This document shows positions 22,371 through 33,689 of a DNA stretch of 64,000 bases, in pieces. Position numbers and translations under genes: made by a program. The DNA is from Cryptomeria japonica. Its lineage: Eukaryota > Streptophyta > Pinopsida > Cupressales > Cupressaceae. The stretch is from positions 216,760,997 to 216,824,996 of the forward strand of contig NC_081406.1 in the NCBI RefSeq assembly GCF_030272615.1, given 5' to 3'. The notes beneath the pieces were generated by a model, which made no database searches, was not told the DNA's origin, and saw only the letters and a program-made list of their open reading frames with translations. Each line of letters begins with the position of its first letter. Positions within the stretch are counted from its first letter, which is position 1.

Positions 22371-25300
22371 ATGGCGAGTTCGTCAGGGAGAATAGAGGTG
22401 GAGAAATTTAATGGAAGTAATTTTGAGATGTGGAAGCTGAAGATGGAAGATCTGCTAATAGATCGAGATCTTTGGGATGTTGTTGATGCGAATGTCCAAA
22501 GGCCCTCAGATCCTACTGTGGCAGCTTAGTATGATGTTATGGACCGAAAAGCCAAGGGTCTAATCAAATTGTGCCTAGTAGACTCTGTTCTAATCAATGT
22601 CCATGAAGAAAACTCTGCAAAGAAGCCATGGACTAAGCTTGGTGAGATGTATCAAGTGAAATCTTTATTAAATCAAATTTTCTTAAGAAAGAAATTGTAT
22701 TCCTTGAAGATGGAAGAGGGTGGATGAATTGCAGACCACCTGGAAGCATTCAATATGTTGGTGGCTTAATTAGTATCTGTCGGTGTTAAGATGGACGAGG
22801 AGGAGAAATGTCAGATCTTGCTTTGTTCTTTGCCTAATTCGTGGGATTCTCTTGTTATGGCTATCGGTAGTACTTCTGTTGTTTTGAAATCTGAAGATGT
22901 GGTGGGTGCCCTACTCGGTGAAGAGATGTGAAGGAAGGTATCCATTAGTTCAAAGGAAGCCCTAACCGTTCGTGGAAGACCTAAGGAGAAAGGTAAGAAG
23001 AATGAGAAGCGCGACAAGTCCAAATCCAAAGGGAGATTGAAATCTCCTAGAAAGTCCAAAGTCATTTGCTGGAATTGTGGTAAACCGGGTCACATTCATA
23101 AGGACTACAAAGAAGAAAAGAAGAAGAAAAAGAAAAAGTTTGATTTTGATTCTGAGTCTGACAAGGAAGATGGCGATGCATTTATTGCGGCTTTGGCGAC
23201 TCATGCAGGTAATGATGTCTGGCTAATTGACTCAGGTGAATCTTTTCATATGACTTCCAATAGAGATTGGTTTTCTGAATATGAAGGATTTAATGGAGGT
23301 AAGGTGTACTTGGGTGATGATTCACCTCTAGACATTGTTGGTCGAGGTAAAGTTAGAATCAGGTTTTCTGATGGTAGAATAAAAAGGATTAATGGTGTGC
23401 TGCATATCCCTGGATTAAAACGAAACCTGTTATTTGTGAGCAAACTGAAAGATGCGGGTGTGCAGGTAGTCTTTTCTGAAGTAGGATGTAAGATGATTAA
23501 GGGTGCTATGGTAGTTGCTAGAGGTGTCAGGTTTGGCACTTTGTATAAGCTTGAAGCATACACTGTTTAGTATAATAGCACTTCTGTAAAAAGTAAATCT
23601 GCGGATACTTCACTGGAAGATTTGAAGGTTTCACCTTCAGCAGATGGAAATGGTTTTTGGGTACCTAAGGGTGCTCTTTCATCTAAAGCAAAGTTACCTG
23701 CAGAGAAGACTATGTTATGGCACCAGAGACTTGACCACATTGGAGAAAAGGGTCTAAGGACCTTGAAAAATAAAAACCTTGTTGAAGGTTTGAATGATTG
23801 TAATCTTGACTTTGATTTATGTGAGCATTGCATTTATGGAAAACAAAACCGCGTTCAGTTTTACTCGAGTTCTCATAAAACTTGTGGTGTTTTGGATCTT
23901 ATCCATTCTGATGTGTTTGGTCTAGTAGATGTCTCTTCGATTGGAAAATCCACAAATTATGTTTCATTTATTGATGATTTTAGTAGAAGGACATGGGTAT
24001 ATTTTCTAAAGAGTAAATCTAAATTTTTTAGTCCTTTTAAAGAATTTAAAGCAATGGTTGAGTTGTAGACTGGAAAGAAAATAAAATGTTTGAGAACTGA
24101 TAATGGCGGTGAGTTTTGCTCTAATGATTTTGATAGATTCTGTAAAGACTGTGGAATTAACAGGCAGAAGACAACTCCGTATTCTTCACAGCAGAATGGA
24201 GTTGCAGAAAGAATGAACAGGACACTGATGGAGAAGGCTAGGAGTATGTTGAGTGGTACTGGTCTCGAACAAAAGTTTTGGGTTGAAGCTGTTGCCACTG
24301 CTTGCTACCTGATTAACAGGTCTCCTACATTAGCTCTTGTTGATAAAACACCTATGGAAGCATGGTCAGGTCACAAGCCTTCATTGAGACATCTTAGAGT
24401 TTTTGGTTGTGAGGCATATGCACATGTGGCAAAGGAGAAGTGAACAAAGTTGGAGAACAAGGTTGTGAAATGTATCTTCATCGGGTATAGTTATGGTGTG
24501 AAAGGATACAAGCTTTGGGACCCTGTTGCACAAAAGGTAATTCACAGTAGAAGTGTTATTTTTAGAGAAATTAAGTCTCCTTCTATTACATTGCAGCCAG
24601 AATAGACTAAAAAGGAAGATGTGATTCAACGTCCTTCTACACCTGAAAGAGTTGAATCGAGGCCCCTAGATAGGCAAGAAGTTGAGGAGAGCTCATCTAG
24701 CTCTGAATCTTCAGAAGAGGAGGAAGAACCTCCAACTCAGCTTGTTCGAAGGTCTACAAGACATAGACAACCACCTGAAAGGTATTCACCTAATGATTGG
24801 AGATGTATTTTTGCTCTGAATACTAGTGTGGATGAACCGAAATCTGTAGAAGAGGCATTAGGTATGAATGATGCAGAATCCTAGAAGATTGCTATGGAGG
24901 AAGAAATGGCAACTTTGAAAAAGAATGATACATGGGATCTTGTACCATTGCCTGAAGGATGAAAACCTATTGGTTGTAAATGGGTGTTCAAGAAAAAGAT
25001 TGCTTCAGATGGAAGCATTGAGAAGTATAAAGCAAGGTTGGTTGCAAAAGGCTACTCTCAGGTTGAGGGTGTTGATTACGGTGAGATATTTTCTCCTATT
25101 GCAAAAATGACGTCCATTAGATTTTTGCTTTCTATTGCTACTACTTATGATTTAGAGGTTGAGCAAATGGATATGAAAACTGCTTTCCTTCATGGTGATT
25201 TGGAGGAAGATATTTATATGACATAGCCGGAGCACTATGTGGTGAAAGGCAAAAGTAATTTGGTCTGTAAATTGAAGAAATCTTTGTATGGCGTCAAACA

Positions 25301-26414
25301 AAGTCCTAGGATGTGGTATCAGAAATTCGATACATATGTGTTGAGTTTGGGATTTGAACGTTCTAAATCAGATCACTATGTTTATTATAAATCTGATGGT
25401 GATCATTTCTTATTCATTGCATTGTATGTTGATGATATGTTATTCATTGGTAAAGGGAAAGGTATGATTTCAGAACTGAAGTCTCAACTCGCTGCTAAAT
25501 TTGAAATGAAAGATCTTGGTGCAGCAAAGCACATTCTTGGGATGGAAATTAGAAGAGATAGGGTGAACAGAAAGCTATGGTTAGGCCAGAGTAAGTATGT
25601 GAATTCAGTGTTACAGAGGTTCAACATGTAGAATTGTAGACCATTGAGTGTTCCTTTTACAGTTGGAACGAAACTATCTGTTTCAGATTGTCCTACATCC
25701 CCATTGGAGATGGAAGACATGAGCAGAGTGCCTTACTAGAGTGCGGTTGGAAGCTTGATGTATGCTATGGTCTGTACTAGACTAGACATTGCCCAAGCAG
25801 TGGGAGTACTTTCTAGATATATGTCTAATCCTGGTAGAGTTCATTGGGATGCAGTCAAAAGAGTCTTCAGATATTTGAAGGGTACTTCAGAGTATTCTTT
25901 GTGTTATCATGGTAATTCAGTTGGAGACATGACTTCCCTTGATATCCATGGTTATGTGGATTCAGATTGGGCAGGTGATATTGATATTAGAAGATCCACC
26001 AGTGCTTATGTGTTTACTTTGTTTGGTGGTGCAATTAGTTGGATGAGTAAGCAACAGGCTGTGGTTGCTTTATCCACTACTGAAGCAGAGTATATGGCAG
26101 CTACTCATGCTTGTAAAGAGGCCATTTGGCTTAAAAGTCTATGTTCGGATATTGGAATAAAACAAGGTACAGTGACAGTTTATTGTGACAGTCAGAGTGC
26201 AATTAGCCTAGCTAAGAACCTGACATTTCATGCCCGGACCAAACATATTGATCTTCAGTATCATTTTGTTAGAGATATGGTCGAAGATGGTAGGGTGAAG
26301 CTGGTTAAGGTGGAAACTTTGATGAATGTTGCAGATGCTTTAACTAAGGCTATGAGCACAGAGAAGTTCAGATGGTGTTCAGAGTCGATGGGCCTTATGG
26401 CCCCTAGCAATTGA
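22371..26414 (+). pseudogene. CopiaB gag-pol polyprotein, single frame with 13 stops
   Basis: The register from the ATG at 22371 to the stop at 26414 is 1348 codons with no frameshift. Domains in order are gag (from 'MASSSGRIEVEKFNGSNF'); zinc knuckle CWNCGKPGHIHKDY near 23067, whose last Cys is Tyr; protease 'WLIDSGESF' near 23220; and the integrase zinc segment (WHQRLDHIG, CEHCIYGKQN). The integrase core follows ('CLRTDNGGEF', 'QQNGVAERMNRTLMEKAR'), then RT with '[19 protein letters not shown]' and catalytic YVDDM at 25425-25439, then RNase H with 'VDSDWAGD', 'STTEAEYMA' and 'RTKHIDLQYHFVRD'. Thirteen stops (8 TAG, 4 TGA, 1 TAA) interrupt it, at 22527, 22725, 22767, 22929, 23568, 24066, 24441, 24603, 24882, 24960, 25224, 25629 and 25737. 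Each is one C-to-T change from a Gln or Arg codon. The copy is therefore inactive but otherwise intact. Confidence 0.95.
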
Positions 26415-26456
26415 TTCATTGTGTTGACATTCTCTTCCGCTCCTGCAAGGTGTTCG

Positions 26457-26470
26457 ACAAGTGGGAGATT
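26457..26470 (+). promoter_or_regulatory. Polypurine tract of CopiaB
   Basis: ACAAGTGGGAGATT directly precedes the TGTTGGG start of the 3' LTR. Confidence 0.8.
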
Positions 26471-27364
26471 TGTTGGGAAAAATGGTGTCTCAACCTTGCA
26501 TTTATGCAAGGTTACTACTTATAGTAAGTTTTCATTTGAGCATGAAATGGTGCAAAACTCTCCCTGAAGCTTCTGGTTGGCTAGATAAGCATTCCGGTAA
26601 AGTTGCGTCGCAAGGTCACAGCTAGTTTTGAAGATATTAAAGTTTTCATCTTGGAGGGGTGTGATAAAATGTTTAAACTTAATTTTGGGGGCTTTAGAGG
26701 CTCCGAAACACCCTGAAAAGTGGCTGTAACTGGCGCAGCCAGTTACAAGGTGATAGAGCACTTCGCGAGCTTTCTGGCGCTTCAAACAGTTCGTCAATCG
26801 GACACCCGGTTCTCAAGTTATGGCCTCCGGAAGTTTGTACTCCTGAAATAGGAAAAATAATTTGTATTGGATACATAAATGAGCTGTAAAAGGGAGTGAC
26901 ACATGTTGATGTGTGCTTTAACATGTCATAGGGCATCTAGAAGGGAGATAAGGTTGGCTACACCTTATTGGGTGGTTTTAGCCCATGGTTTTGTAATACC
27001 GTTTGACAGTTTCTTGTATTGTATCTCCTATTTATGAGGTGTGTGAGATAGAGGTTGTGTGTAAGAGTCTTATGGCTATTGAGTTGCTTCTGAATCTCTG
27101 ATTAGTGGTACTCGTGCGAAGAGCTTTCTCTACAAGTATGTTGTAATCTGTTTTTGATTTCTGAATAAAATATTGGGCTGCTTTTGGAGTGTGGGGTTTT
27201 TCTCCCGAAAGGGTTTTCCCCACGTAAATCACTGTGTTGTGGTATGAATGCTGTTATATCTATTTCTATTTTCTGTAACTATTGTAATGATCTAAAAAAG
27301 TTTTGCATTACCCTCCTCTCAAGGTTAGTGTAGGAAGTTGTTTCCGTTATTTTACTTCCTTACA
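26471..27364 (+). repeat. 3' LTR of CopiaB
   Basis: It is the same 894 bp length as the 5' LTR. Most differences between the two are transitions. Confidence 0.95.
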
Positions 27365-27369
27365 ATTCT

Positions 27370-27745
27370 TAGGGCTAACCTATTTGCACGTTTCATTTTC
27401 CTTTTTGGTAAATGTAATCTTTTGTGGCTGGCCTGGACGTGTTTCAAAGAATATATATATTGTTATTTGTGACCCTTAGGAGGAGTTCAGAGGTTATGAG
27501 GATTGATTTTTTAAAATTGTAATCTCGATACCTCTCGGAGGTCTAGAAGGATTGTAATCTAGCATGTAGTATGAAATAGGGCATGTTAGCTTGCATGTAA
27601 CCAGATGATTACTAGATGTTCTATGATGATAATATGATGATGCAGATATATTTTATCCATTTTTTTTAATTTCTTCCATTGTGTTACTCTTGTTGCATGA
27701 TGTGGTCAGTTCTCTTTGAGGACCCACTAGACCATGGCTACACCA
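27370..27745 (+). repeat. 3' LTR of Gypsy1, second part
   Basis: It resumes after the ATTCT duplication with 'tagggctaacctatttgcac' and continues to 'accatggctacacca', matching 17250-17611 in the 5' LTR. Confidence 0.85.
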
Positions 27746-27750
27746 AGTAC

Positions 27751-28465
27751 TCACCACCTGATTAAAAAAATATAACCACACACGCTACATTATCACATGT
27801 AGACCAAGCAATGTCGACCAAGAAATAGCACTAACCCATATTACATTCCTTGAATGTGAAACACCTCCAAGAATTATGCATCGAACATCCACAACACACT
27901 ACAAGCATCCAGTCAGCCAAAAATAGGAAGAACACTAACACATAAGAGAAAATCATAAATTACATAGTCAATGATCAATGCAAACCACCAACACAAAAGG
28001 AACATGATCCAAAAAAATCCACAAACATCATGAAGAACCTCAAGAACACTAACTGCAATGACTATAAACCTAGAAAAATAACTTACAAGCTCCAAACCAT
28101 GAACCACCTGAATTGAGGATAAACATCAACGTCTCAAATATATCTCTAGATTCATAGATTGAGATATTTCAATGTAGATAAAAATACTAACACTCTATCA
28201 TCACTGAACAACTAAAAATTTAGTCTCAACACAAATACCCATAAATCAATCAAATCTCCATGCGGACCACATAAATCTAAACTGAATCATCTATACATGC
28301 CCATCTAAAAACCCTTTAATCCACAAACTCTGATCATCAAAATGATAAACAAACCAACACTAAAATTCACTACAACACTATCACAAATAGAGAAATATGT
28401 TGAAATGAATGACAACACATCTCTTAGATATCTCTCAAGCACATATTTGCAACATATCTCCAACA
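27751..28465 (-). repeat. Copia3 3' LTR, piece 3 of 3
   Basis: The LTR that began at 13713 ends here with CTCCAACA, followed directly by a PPT. With pieces 1 and 2 the LTR is about 1.3 kb. The left limit depends on the uncertain end of Gypsy1. Confidence 0.6.
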
Positions 28466-28480
28466 ATATCCCCATTTGGC
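28466..28480 (-). promoter_or_regulatory. Polypurine tract of Copia3
   Basis: On the minus strand this reads GCCAAATGGGGATAT, next to the LTR start TGTTGGAG. An 8 bp perfect inverted repeat (28395-28402 with 28489-28496, atatgttg/caacatat) encloses it, as in Copia1. Confidence 0.72.
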
Positions 28481-29497
28481 ACTGATGGCAACATATGATG
28501 TGCAAAACAATCAATGACAAATAATTCAACAACTCTCTCATAATACTCTCTCCCCCTTAAATCACTTCACATTTTTTCAGATGACTCTCTCCCCCTTGAC
28601 ATCAATGGAAAAGACACATATTTGTAATTAAACCACAAAACTAACTTACAAAATACTCCCCCTGAGTAGTAGCCTCCACTCATCAGTCCAGATCACAAGA
28701 TATGACTATGAAATGCACCAGACTGATGCATATCAAAACATCTTAGTTCTAATCAAGAGGGGAAATTACCCCTAACTTCCATCTGAGATACTCAAAAGAG
28801 TCTTTAGGCAAAGGCTTCATGAAAATATCTGCAATATGTTCCTTTGTAGGAACATAATCCAATTTGACTTCCTTCTCATTCACCTTGTCTCTCAAAAAGT
28901 GAAACTTTATTGATATATTTTTAGTCTTTGAATGCAACACCAAATTCTTAGAAATGTTAATTGCACTTGATCTATCATAGTAGATAGCAATAGGCTCATC
29001 ATACACTACTCTAATATCTTTCAACATCTGCTTCATCCATACCACTTGAGTACAATTGTTAGCAACACCGATATACTTTTCCTTTGCAGTAGATAGGGAA
29101 ATAGAGTTCTACTTTTTTCTCAACTAAGAAACCAACCTTTTTCCCAAGAAAAATGCACCACCATAGTACTCTTTTGGTCATCCACATCTCCTGCCCAATC
29201 AATTCAATAAAATTACTCAAAGTAAAATCATCATCTTTAGGATACCATAAACCAAAATCAACAGTTCCATTCAAATATGTGAAAATTATTTTAACAACTA
29301 CAACATGAGATTCCTTAGGATCAACTTGAAATCTAACAACAAGAAAAACAAAATTCATTATATCAAGTCTAGTGTAAGTCAAATAAAGTAATCCACCATT
29401 CATAGATATGTATCTAGTCTGATTTGTTTTATGGGAATCATCATCCTTAGTCAACTTACATCCAGTAACCATAGGAGTTCTAGTGTAGTCACAACAT
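28481..29497 (-). pseudogene. Copia3 pol 3' end: RT/RNase H remnant
   Basis: Minus-strand reading gives 'RTPMVTGCKLTKDD' and 'LLYLTYTRLDIMN' (29480-29340), the C-terminal part of copia RT. RNase H relics follow: 'IAIYYDRSSAINISKN', 'HSKTKNISIKFHFLRDKV' and 'DIFMKPLPKDSFEYLR' (29000-28780). Frameshifts and losses are evident around 29200-29060. The upstream part is removed by the Gypsy2 LTR at 29498. Between 28540 and 28665 the untranslated region holds extra PPT-like tracts (AAGGGGGAGAG and TCAGGGGGAGTA on the minus strand). Confidence 0.82.
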
Positions 29498-30206
29498 GAG
29501 AGAGTCCTCAAAGAGAACAGTCTGGACCATGCAGGAAGAGAAACACAATAGAAGCAACAGAATGTGATGGAGGCAATGCAAAATCAGACATTTATTATAT
29601 CAAGGAATTCAAATACAAATCAGCTAACAACAATGCAAGCTTTCAGGTTTGGCACCCAGGCTTTCTTACATTGATTTATATGATATTCATAGTTCTAGGA
29701 TGATTTGCATCAGCCCAAGATGAAAAATAATTGTTGATGAAGAAGGTGTAAAGTGTAGAAAAACTAGGGCGGCCTCTGCCAAAAGAATTCCTCTGGAAAA
29801 TAGATAAAATGAGGTGCAAACCTAAGGGAAGGTCGACCATAAGCCAAGGAGCATTGGAGGCTACGAAATGAGGCTCCACAAGCCATGGAAATGATCAGCA
29901 AGATTCTCCATTAGCAAATAGGTCCAATCAGTTCTATTGCTTTGAGTTAGAAAAATCTCACATTATAGAAGTCATAAATTGCCAAAAAAAGATCCAAATG
30001 TCTCAAGAACTTAGGATAAGGTAGATGAACATGTCTGCAAACAAAATTCAGCTCCATGAGATCCAGTGAACAAGTGCGGTAAAACACAAAATAAAACGTC
30101 GAAACTACAAAGCCGAATTGAATAAAAAACAAAATAGAAAGTAAACTAAAATGTAAATGTTTTTGGGTGATGCAAAATTGCCAGAGCCAGGTATGCTCCT
30201 GCATCA
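29498..30206 (-). repeat. 3' LTR of Gypsy2
   Basis: On the minus strand it starts TGATGCAGGAGCATACC and ends near GGACTCTCTCA, 709 bp. Both ends resemble the Gypsy1 and Gypsy3 LTRs ('cctcaaagagaac' at 29505-29517), so the three belong to related families. It lies in the Copia3 RT region. Confidence 0.75.
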
Positions 30207-30236
30207 TACATCTGAGGTTGATTAAAAGTGAGCTCC

Positions 30237-32102
30237 TCACTTTGTAGGGTCTAGAGGAAAACCAAGATGGTCTACCTTATCCTGTGAAATACATGAGGAG
30301 TCTTCAACTAGTGTACCCTTCCATTTCACAAGATACTCTATGTATTGTTTGCCTCAGGTGTTGTGCCCAATTCTACTATCCAAAATGTCTTCAATCTTAT
30401 CTGGTACCCTCTAGAGTAGCTACTTCTCTAAGTCTCCTGCACTATCTTCACCAAATTTTACCTCATGATACTAATGTAGGTCTACAATATTCAATATAGG
30501 TAAAATACCCAAGGTATCAAGTAACTCCACTTCATATGCATTTTCAGAACTGAATTTCCTCAAGATCGTACAAGGTTTAAACTTCCTCATCTTCAACTTA
30601 TTATAGGTACCAACTAGAAATATTTATTTTCTGAGATACACCATCACTTCATCTCCAACTTCAAATTCCTTGTGTTTCCTTTTTTCATCTTCTTTCTCTC
30701 TATACTTATTGTTCATGTCCTCCAAATGTTTTTTGAGCTAAAAATGTACTTCCTTCACATGTTTCACAAATGCTTCTGCTTTTTCACTCCTTTTATGGAC
30801 TCATTACTAATGTCTCTTAACTCTAATATGCCTCTAGTGTGTACTCTAGTAAAAATCTGAAAGGGTGTTCTGTTGGTACTCCTATTCACTAAATTGTTGT
30901 AGGATAACTCTACTTGTGCAAGAACCAAGTCCCAACTTCTAGTTTTCTCTCCAACTAAGGATCTCAATAAGTTTCCCAAACTCCTATTTAATACTTATGT
31001 CTATCCATTAGTCTGTGGGTGAAAAGTTGAAATGAATTTCAAATCTATCTTCATCTTCTTCCAAAGTGTTCTCCAAAAATATCCAACAAATTTAGTGCCT
31101 CTATTAGAAATTATGCTCTTAGGTAATCCATATAGTCTCACCACCTCCTTGAAAAATGGGTCATCTATATGCATGGCATTTGTTATCTTCTTACAGGGTA
31201 TGAAATATGCCATCTTTGAGAATCTATCCAACCTCACAAATATAGAATCATTTCCTCTCTGTGTCCTAGGCAATCCAAGTATAAAGTTGATGCTTATTTC
31301 CTCCCAAGATCTCTCTAGAACTATCAAAGGCTTATACAATCCAACATTCTAGCTGCTACCTTTTGCAAGTTGATAAATTCTACAGCTCTAAACAAATTTC
31401 CTAACATCCTTATGAATATGAGGCCAAAAGTAATTCTTACTAACCAAGGCTACTTTCTTATCAATACCAAAGTGTCCTGCTAGTCCTCCACTATGCTTCT
31501 CTTTTATCAATTTCTCCCTCATAGAGCTCCTAGGTATACACAACTAGATTCATCTAAACAACATCTCATCTTGAATGAAATAATATAGCCACCTAATCCT
31601 ATCCACCACAACAAGTTCCTTACAATCTTTCCAAGGTTCTAGAAAATTGAGTTCATTCTCATACAAGTTCTTCGATTCCTCAAAACCCAATACATCCAAT
31701 CTCATCTCCATCAGAAAGTTTGTCCTTCTACTCAAGGAATTATCAACTTTATTTGACTTCCCACTTCTATGATTCAAAAAAGAGGTATAAATCTGAAAGA
31801 ACTCCACCCATCTCAGGTGTCTTTGATTCACCTTACTTTGACTGTTCAAATATTGCAAAGCTTAATGATCGGTATACGACACAAACTCTTTAGGTAGTAA
31901 ATAATGTCTCCACTTCTTTAATGCTTGAATTATTGCATAAAACTCTTGATCATACACAAAATATCTCCTTCTTGCATCATTCTATTTTTCACTGAAATAA
32001 GCTATTGTTCTTCCCTCCTTACTTAACACTGCCCCAATTTCATTCTCATTTGTATCACAATCCACTTGAAATACTTTGCTAAAATTTAGTAAAGCCAATA
32101 TA
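30237..32102 (-). pseudogene. Gypsy2 pol: RNase H, integrase and chromodomain remnant
   Basis: From high to low coordinates it shows the RNase H start ('LALLNFSKVFQVDCDTNE', cut at 32102 by LARD1), then 'QYLNSQSKVNQRHLRWVEFFQ' and 'SGKSNKVDNSLSRR'. The integrase core follows: 'WEEISINFILGLPRTQRGND' to 'HPQTNG', 31330-31000. A further integrase part is 'GNLLRSLVGEKTRSWDLVLAQ', 30980-30910. Near the end is a chromodomain signature 'IEYLVKWKGTLVEDSSC' (about 30340-30290), and the frame closes with TGA at 30237-30239. A chromodomain at the integrase C-terminus marks a chromovirus and is thought to steer insertion into heterochromatin. Several stops and frameshifts make it inactive. Confidence 0.88.
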
Positions 32103-32107
32103 GGTTG

Positions 32108-33096
32108 TATTGGAATCAGGGATCACTGAGAGGGGGGGTGAATCAGTGATCTACCAGAAATTAAAACTGCAAACTTATTCTTTATCCACCTGTTAGTTAT
32201 GAATAATAAATATGAACACACACATGCAACAATAAAAGCACAAATCCACAACACCAAAATTTTTACATGGAAACCTGGAAAGTGAAAAACTACGGTGGGG
32301 TTGGAATCCACAATATTCATATACTATGGCCAGGAGTACATAAATATTTCCTAGACAGGGAATGTACTTTCATTCAGGTTCACTACTCAATTATGTATGT
32401 CTAGAAGGCTGTCTAGAAGGCTACAACCTTCAGGGAAGTCTCACTAACTTACAATTTGATTACAAAGGGAATGTACAATGAATGAACTCATAGAAAGTAT
32501 CTGACAATGCAAAATTGAGTTCCGGTTAGGCTCTGTATCACTGACTGTCTCTACTCTGCTAATTTCCTTGTTTTGGTCTCAGTTAGCCACCTGTTGAATT
32601 GGAAGCAAAATGCGCATCTGGAATTGCACTCAATCATACCAAAATTGATCACTTACACATAACACTACAAAAATCAACCACTACAACGATCTTATATATC
32701 CAGTCTCACCACAAAAAATAATCTCTGTCAAGTCGGCTTGAAGAGATGTAACGTGTAGATGAAGTCGGTTTCAATCTTGAATACACCATAACACTGGACT
32801 AAAATATTATGTCAAAACACTTCCAATAGGTTTTATGAAACACCTAGATCACCAAAATAATCACCACAAACACCACAAACATTGGAGATGATTCTAGAAC
32901 AACACATTATTGAGATACCTTGTTTTACCCTATTTTGTTGGTTAATTGTCTATCGATTACCTCCATCTTTCGGATAAGCTAAATAACAACTGCAGGATCA
33001 AATCACCATGAAGATTTGACATCAATTACAACTCTAAACAAATAATCAACCATCAAAAGTCTCCCAAAATCACCAAATGAGTGTCAATTGCGAACA
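32108..33096 (-). repeat. 3' LTR of LARD1
   Basis: It is 989 bp. In plus-strand view it starts TATTGGAATC (TGTTGGAATC in the other LTR) and ends GCGAACA. It carries the purine block 'gagagggggggtgaatcagt' (32127-32146) and the 'tggaaacctggaaag' module. Confidence 0.9.
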
Positions 33097-33110
33097 ATAT
33101 CCCCCTTTAG
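33097..33110 (-). promoter_or_regulatory. Polypurine tract of LARD1
   Basis: On the minus strand this reads CTAAAGGGGGATAT, touching the LTR start TGTTCG. Upstream of it lies GTGTTGCCATCAATG (33111-33125), the same 15 nt arm found next to the Copia1 PPT. The partner arm in the LTR is at 33016-33028, drifted here, and is better kept in the 5' LTR at 40853-40863. Confidence 0.82.
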
Positions 33111-33194
33111 CATTGATGGCAACACCTGCGAAAAATGACTAAGTGCTGAAATTTGTACAACTGGATGAAAGAATAAAAGAATACAAGTTCCAAG

Positions 33195-33335
33195 ACTCCC
33201 CCTTAGATCAACAATCCATGAATCTACAATACACTGGGGTATACACTCCATACAAAGAATCAGTCTATACACTATACATTTTTCTTCTCATCGCTTCCCC
33301 GATACATTTTTCATCGCATCTCTCCCCCTTTGATA
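33195..33335 (-). promoter_or_regulatory. Secondary PPT-like tracts of LARD1
   Basis: Minus-strand TAAGGGGGAGT near 33197-33207 and AAAGGGGGAGAG near 33319-33330 repeat the primary PPT about 100 and 220 nt further in. This is the same layout as in Copia1. Confidence 0.5.
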
Positions 33336-33689
33336 GCAATGCCAAAGATAGGGTGTCCATAAAAAAGTGTTGTACATGTTCACCAGAGGATTAAATCTAT
33401 ACATGCTTTAGTATATGTGCATAAGCCATCTTGAGGAACCCTAGATATGTTTTCCAACCTGCCCGCAACTTCTCCAATATTGAAACAAAACTATTCAAAA
33501 CATAGGCATGAAACTCTATAGAAGAAATGTCTGTACGAGTATCCTAAGACATATTTTGTATTCAGTCCATTTATGATACATTAAGGTGTCTAATCGGGGA
33601 CCAATTAGGTTTTGGAGTTCACCTGCTCACCAGATTATCCTCTCCTTCTCTTTTTAAAATTTCTGATCTGCTCACTGATATTCAAAATT

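Larger units (their letters stand above)
21353..27364 (+). mobile_element. CopiaB: complete Ty1/copia retrotransposon
   Basis: It has 894 bp LTRs at both ends (21353-22246 and 26471-27364) that differ at roughly 45-50 positions by eye, about 5 percent. A perfect 5 bp target duplication ATTCT lies at 21348-21352 and 27365-27369. It also has a primer site, a PPT and one uninterrupted coding register. It is inserted in the 3' LTR of Gypsy1. It belongs to the copia superfamily by domain order; LTR structure and protein motifs resemble the Tork-type branch, which is inference. Confidence 0.97.
16831..27745 (+). mobile_element. Gypsy1: Ty3/gypsy element with gag and protease only
   Basis: Its LTRs are 16831-17611 and 20932-21352 plus 27370-27745, the second split by CopiaB. 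A TGGTATCAGAGC primer site, a gypsy-type gag and an aspartic protease follow, and then a short conserved tail leads straight to the 3' LTR. RT, RNase H and integrase are absent although the region between protease and LTR is continuous once the nested solo LTR is removed, so this is a non-autonomous element. A second copy with the same tail is Gypsy3 (53153-54399). The flanks AACAC and AGTAC differ by two transitions, so the target duplication is only tentative. Confidence 0.8.

Noticed and set aside
16826..27750. Target duplication for Gypsy1 (AACAC / AGTAC)
   Set aside because: Two of five bases differ. Both are transitions, so it may be real, but it is too weak to be used as proof of the boundary.
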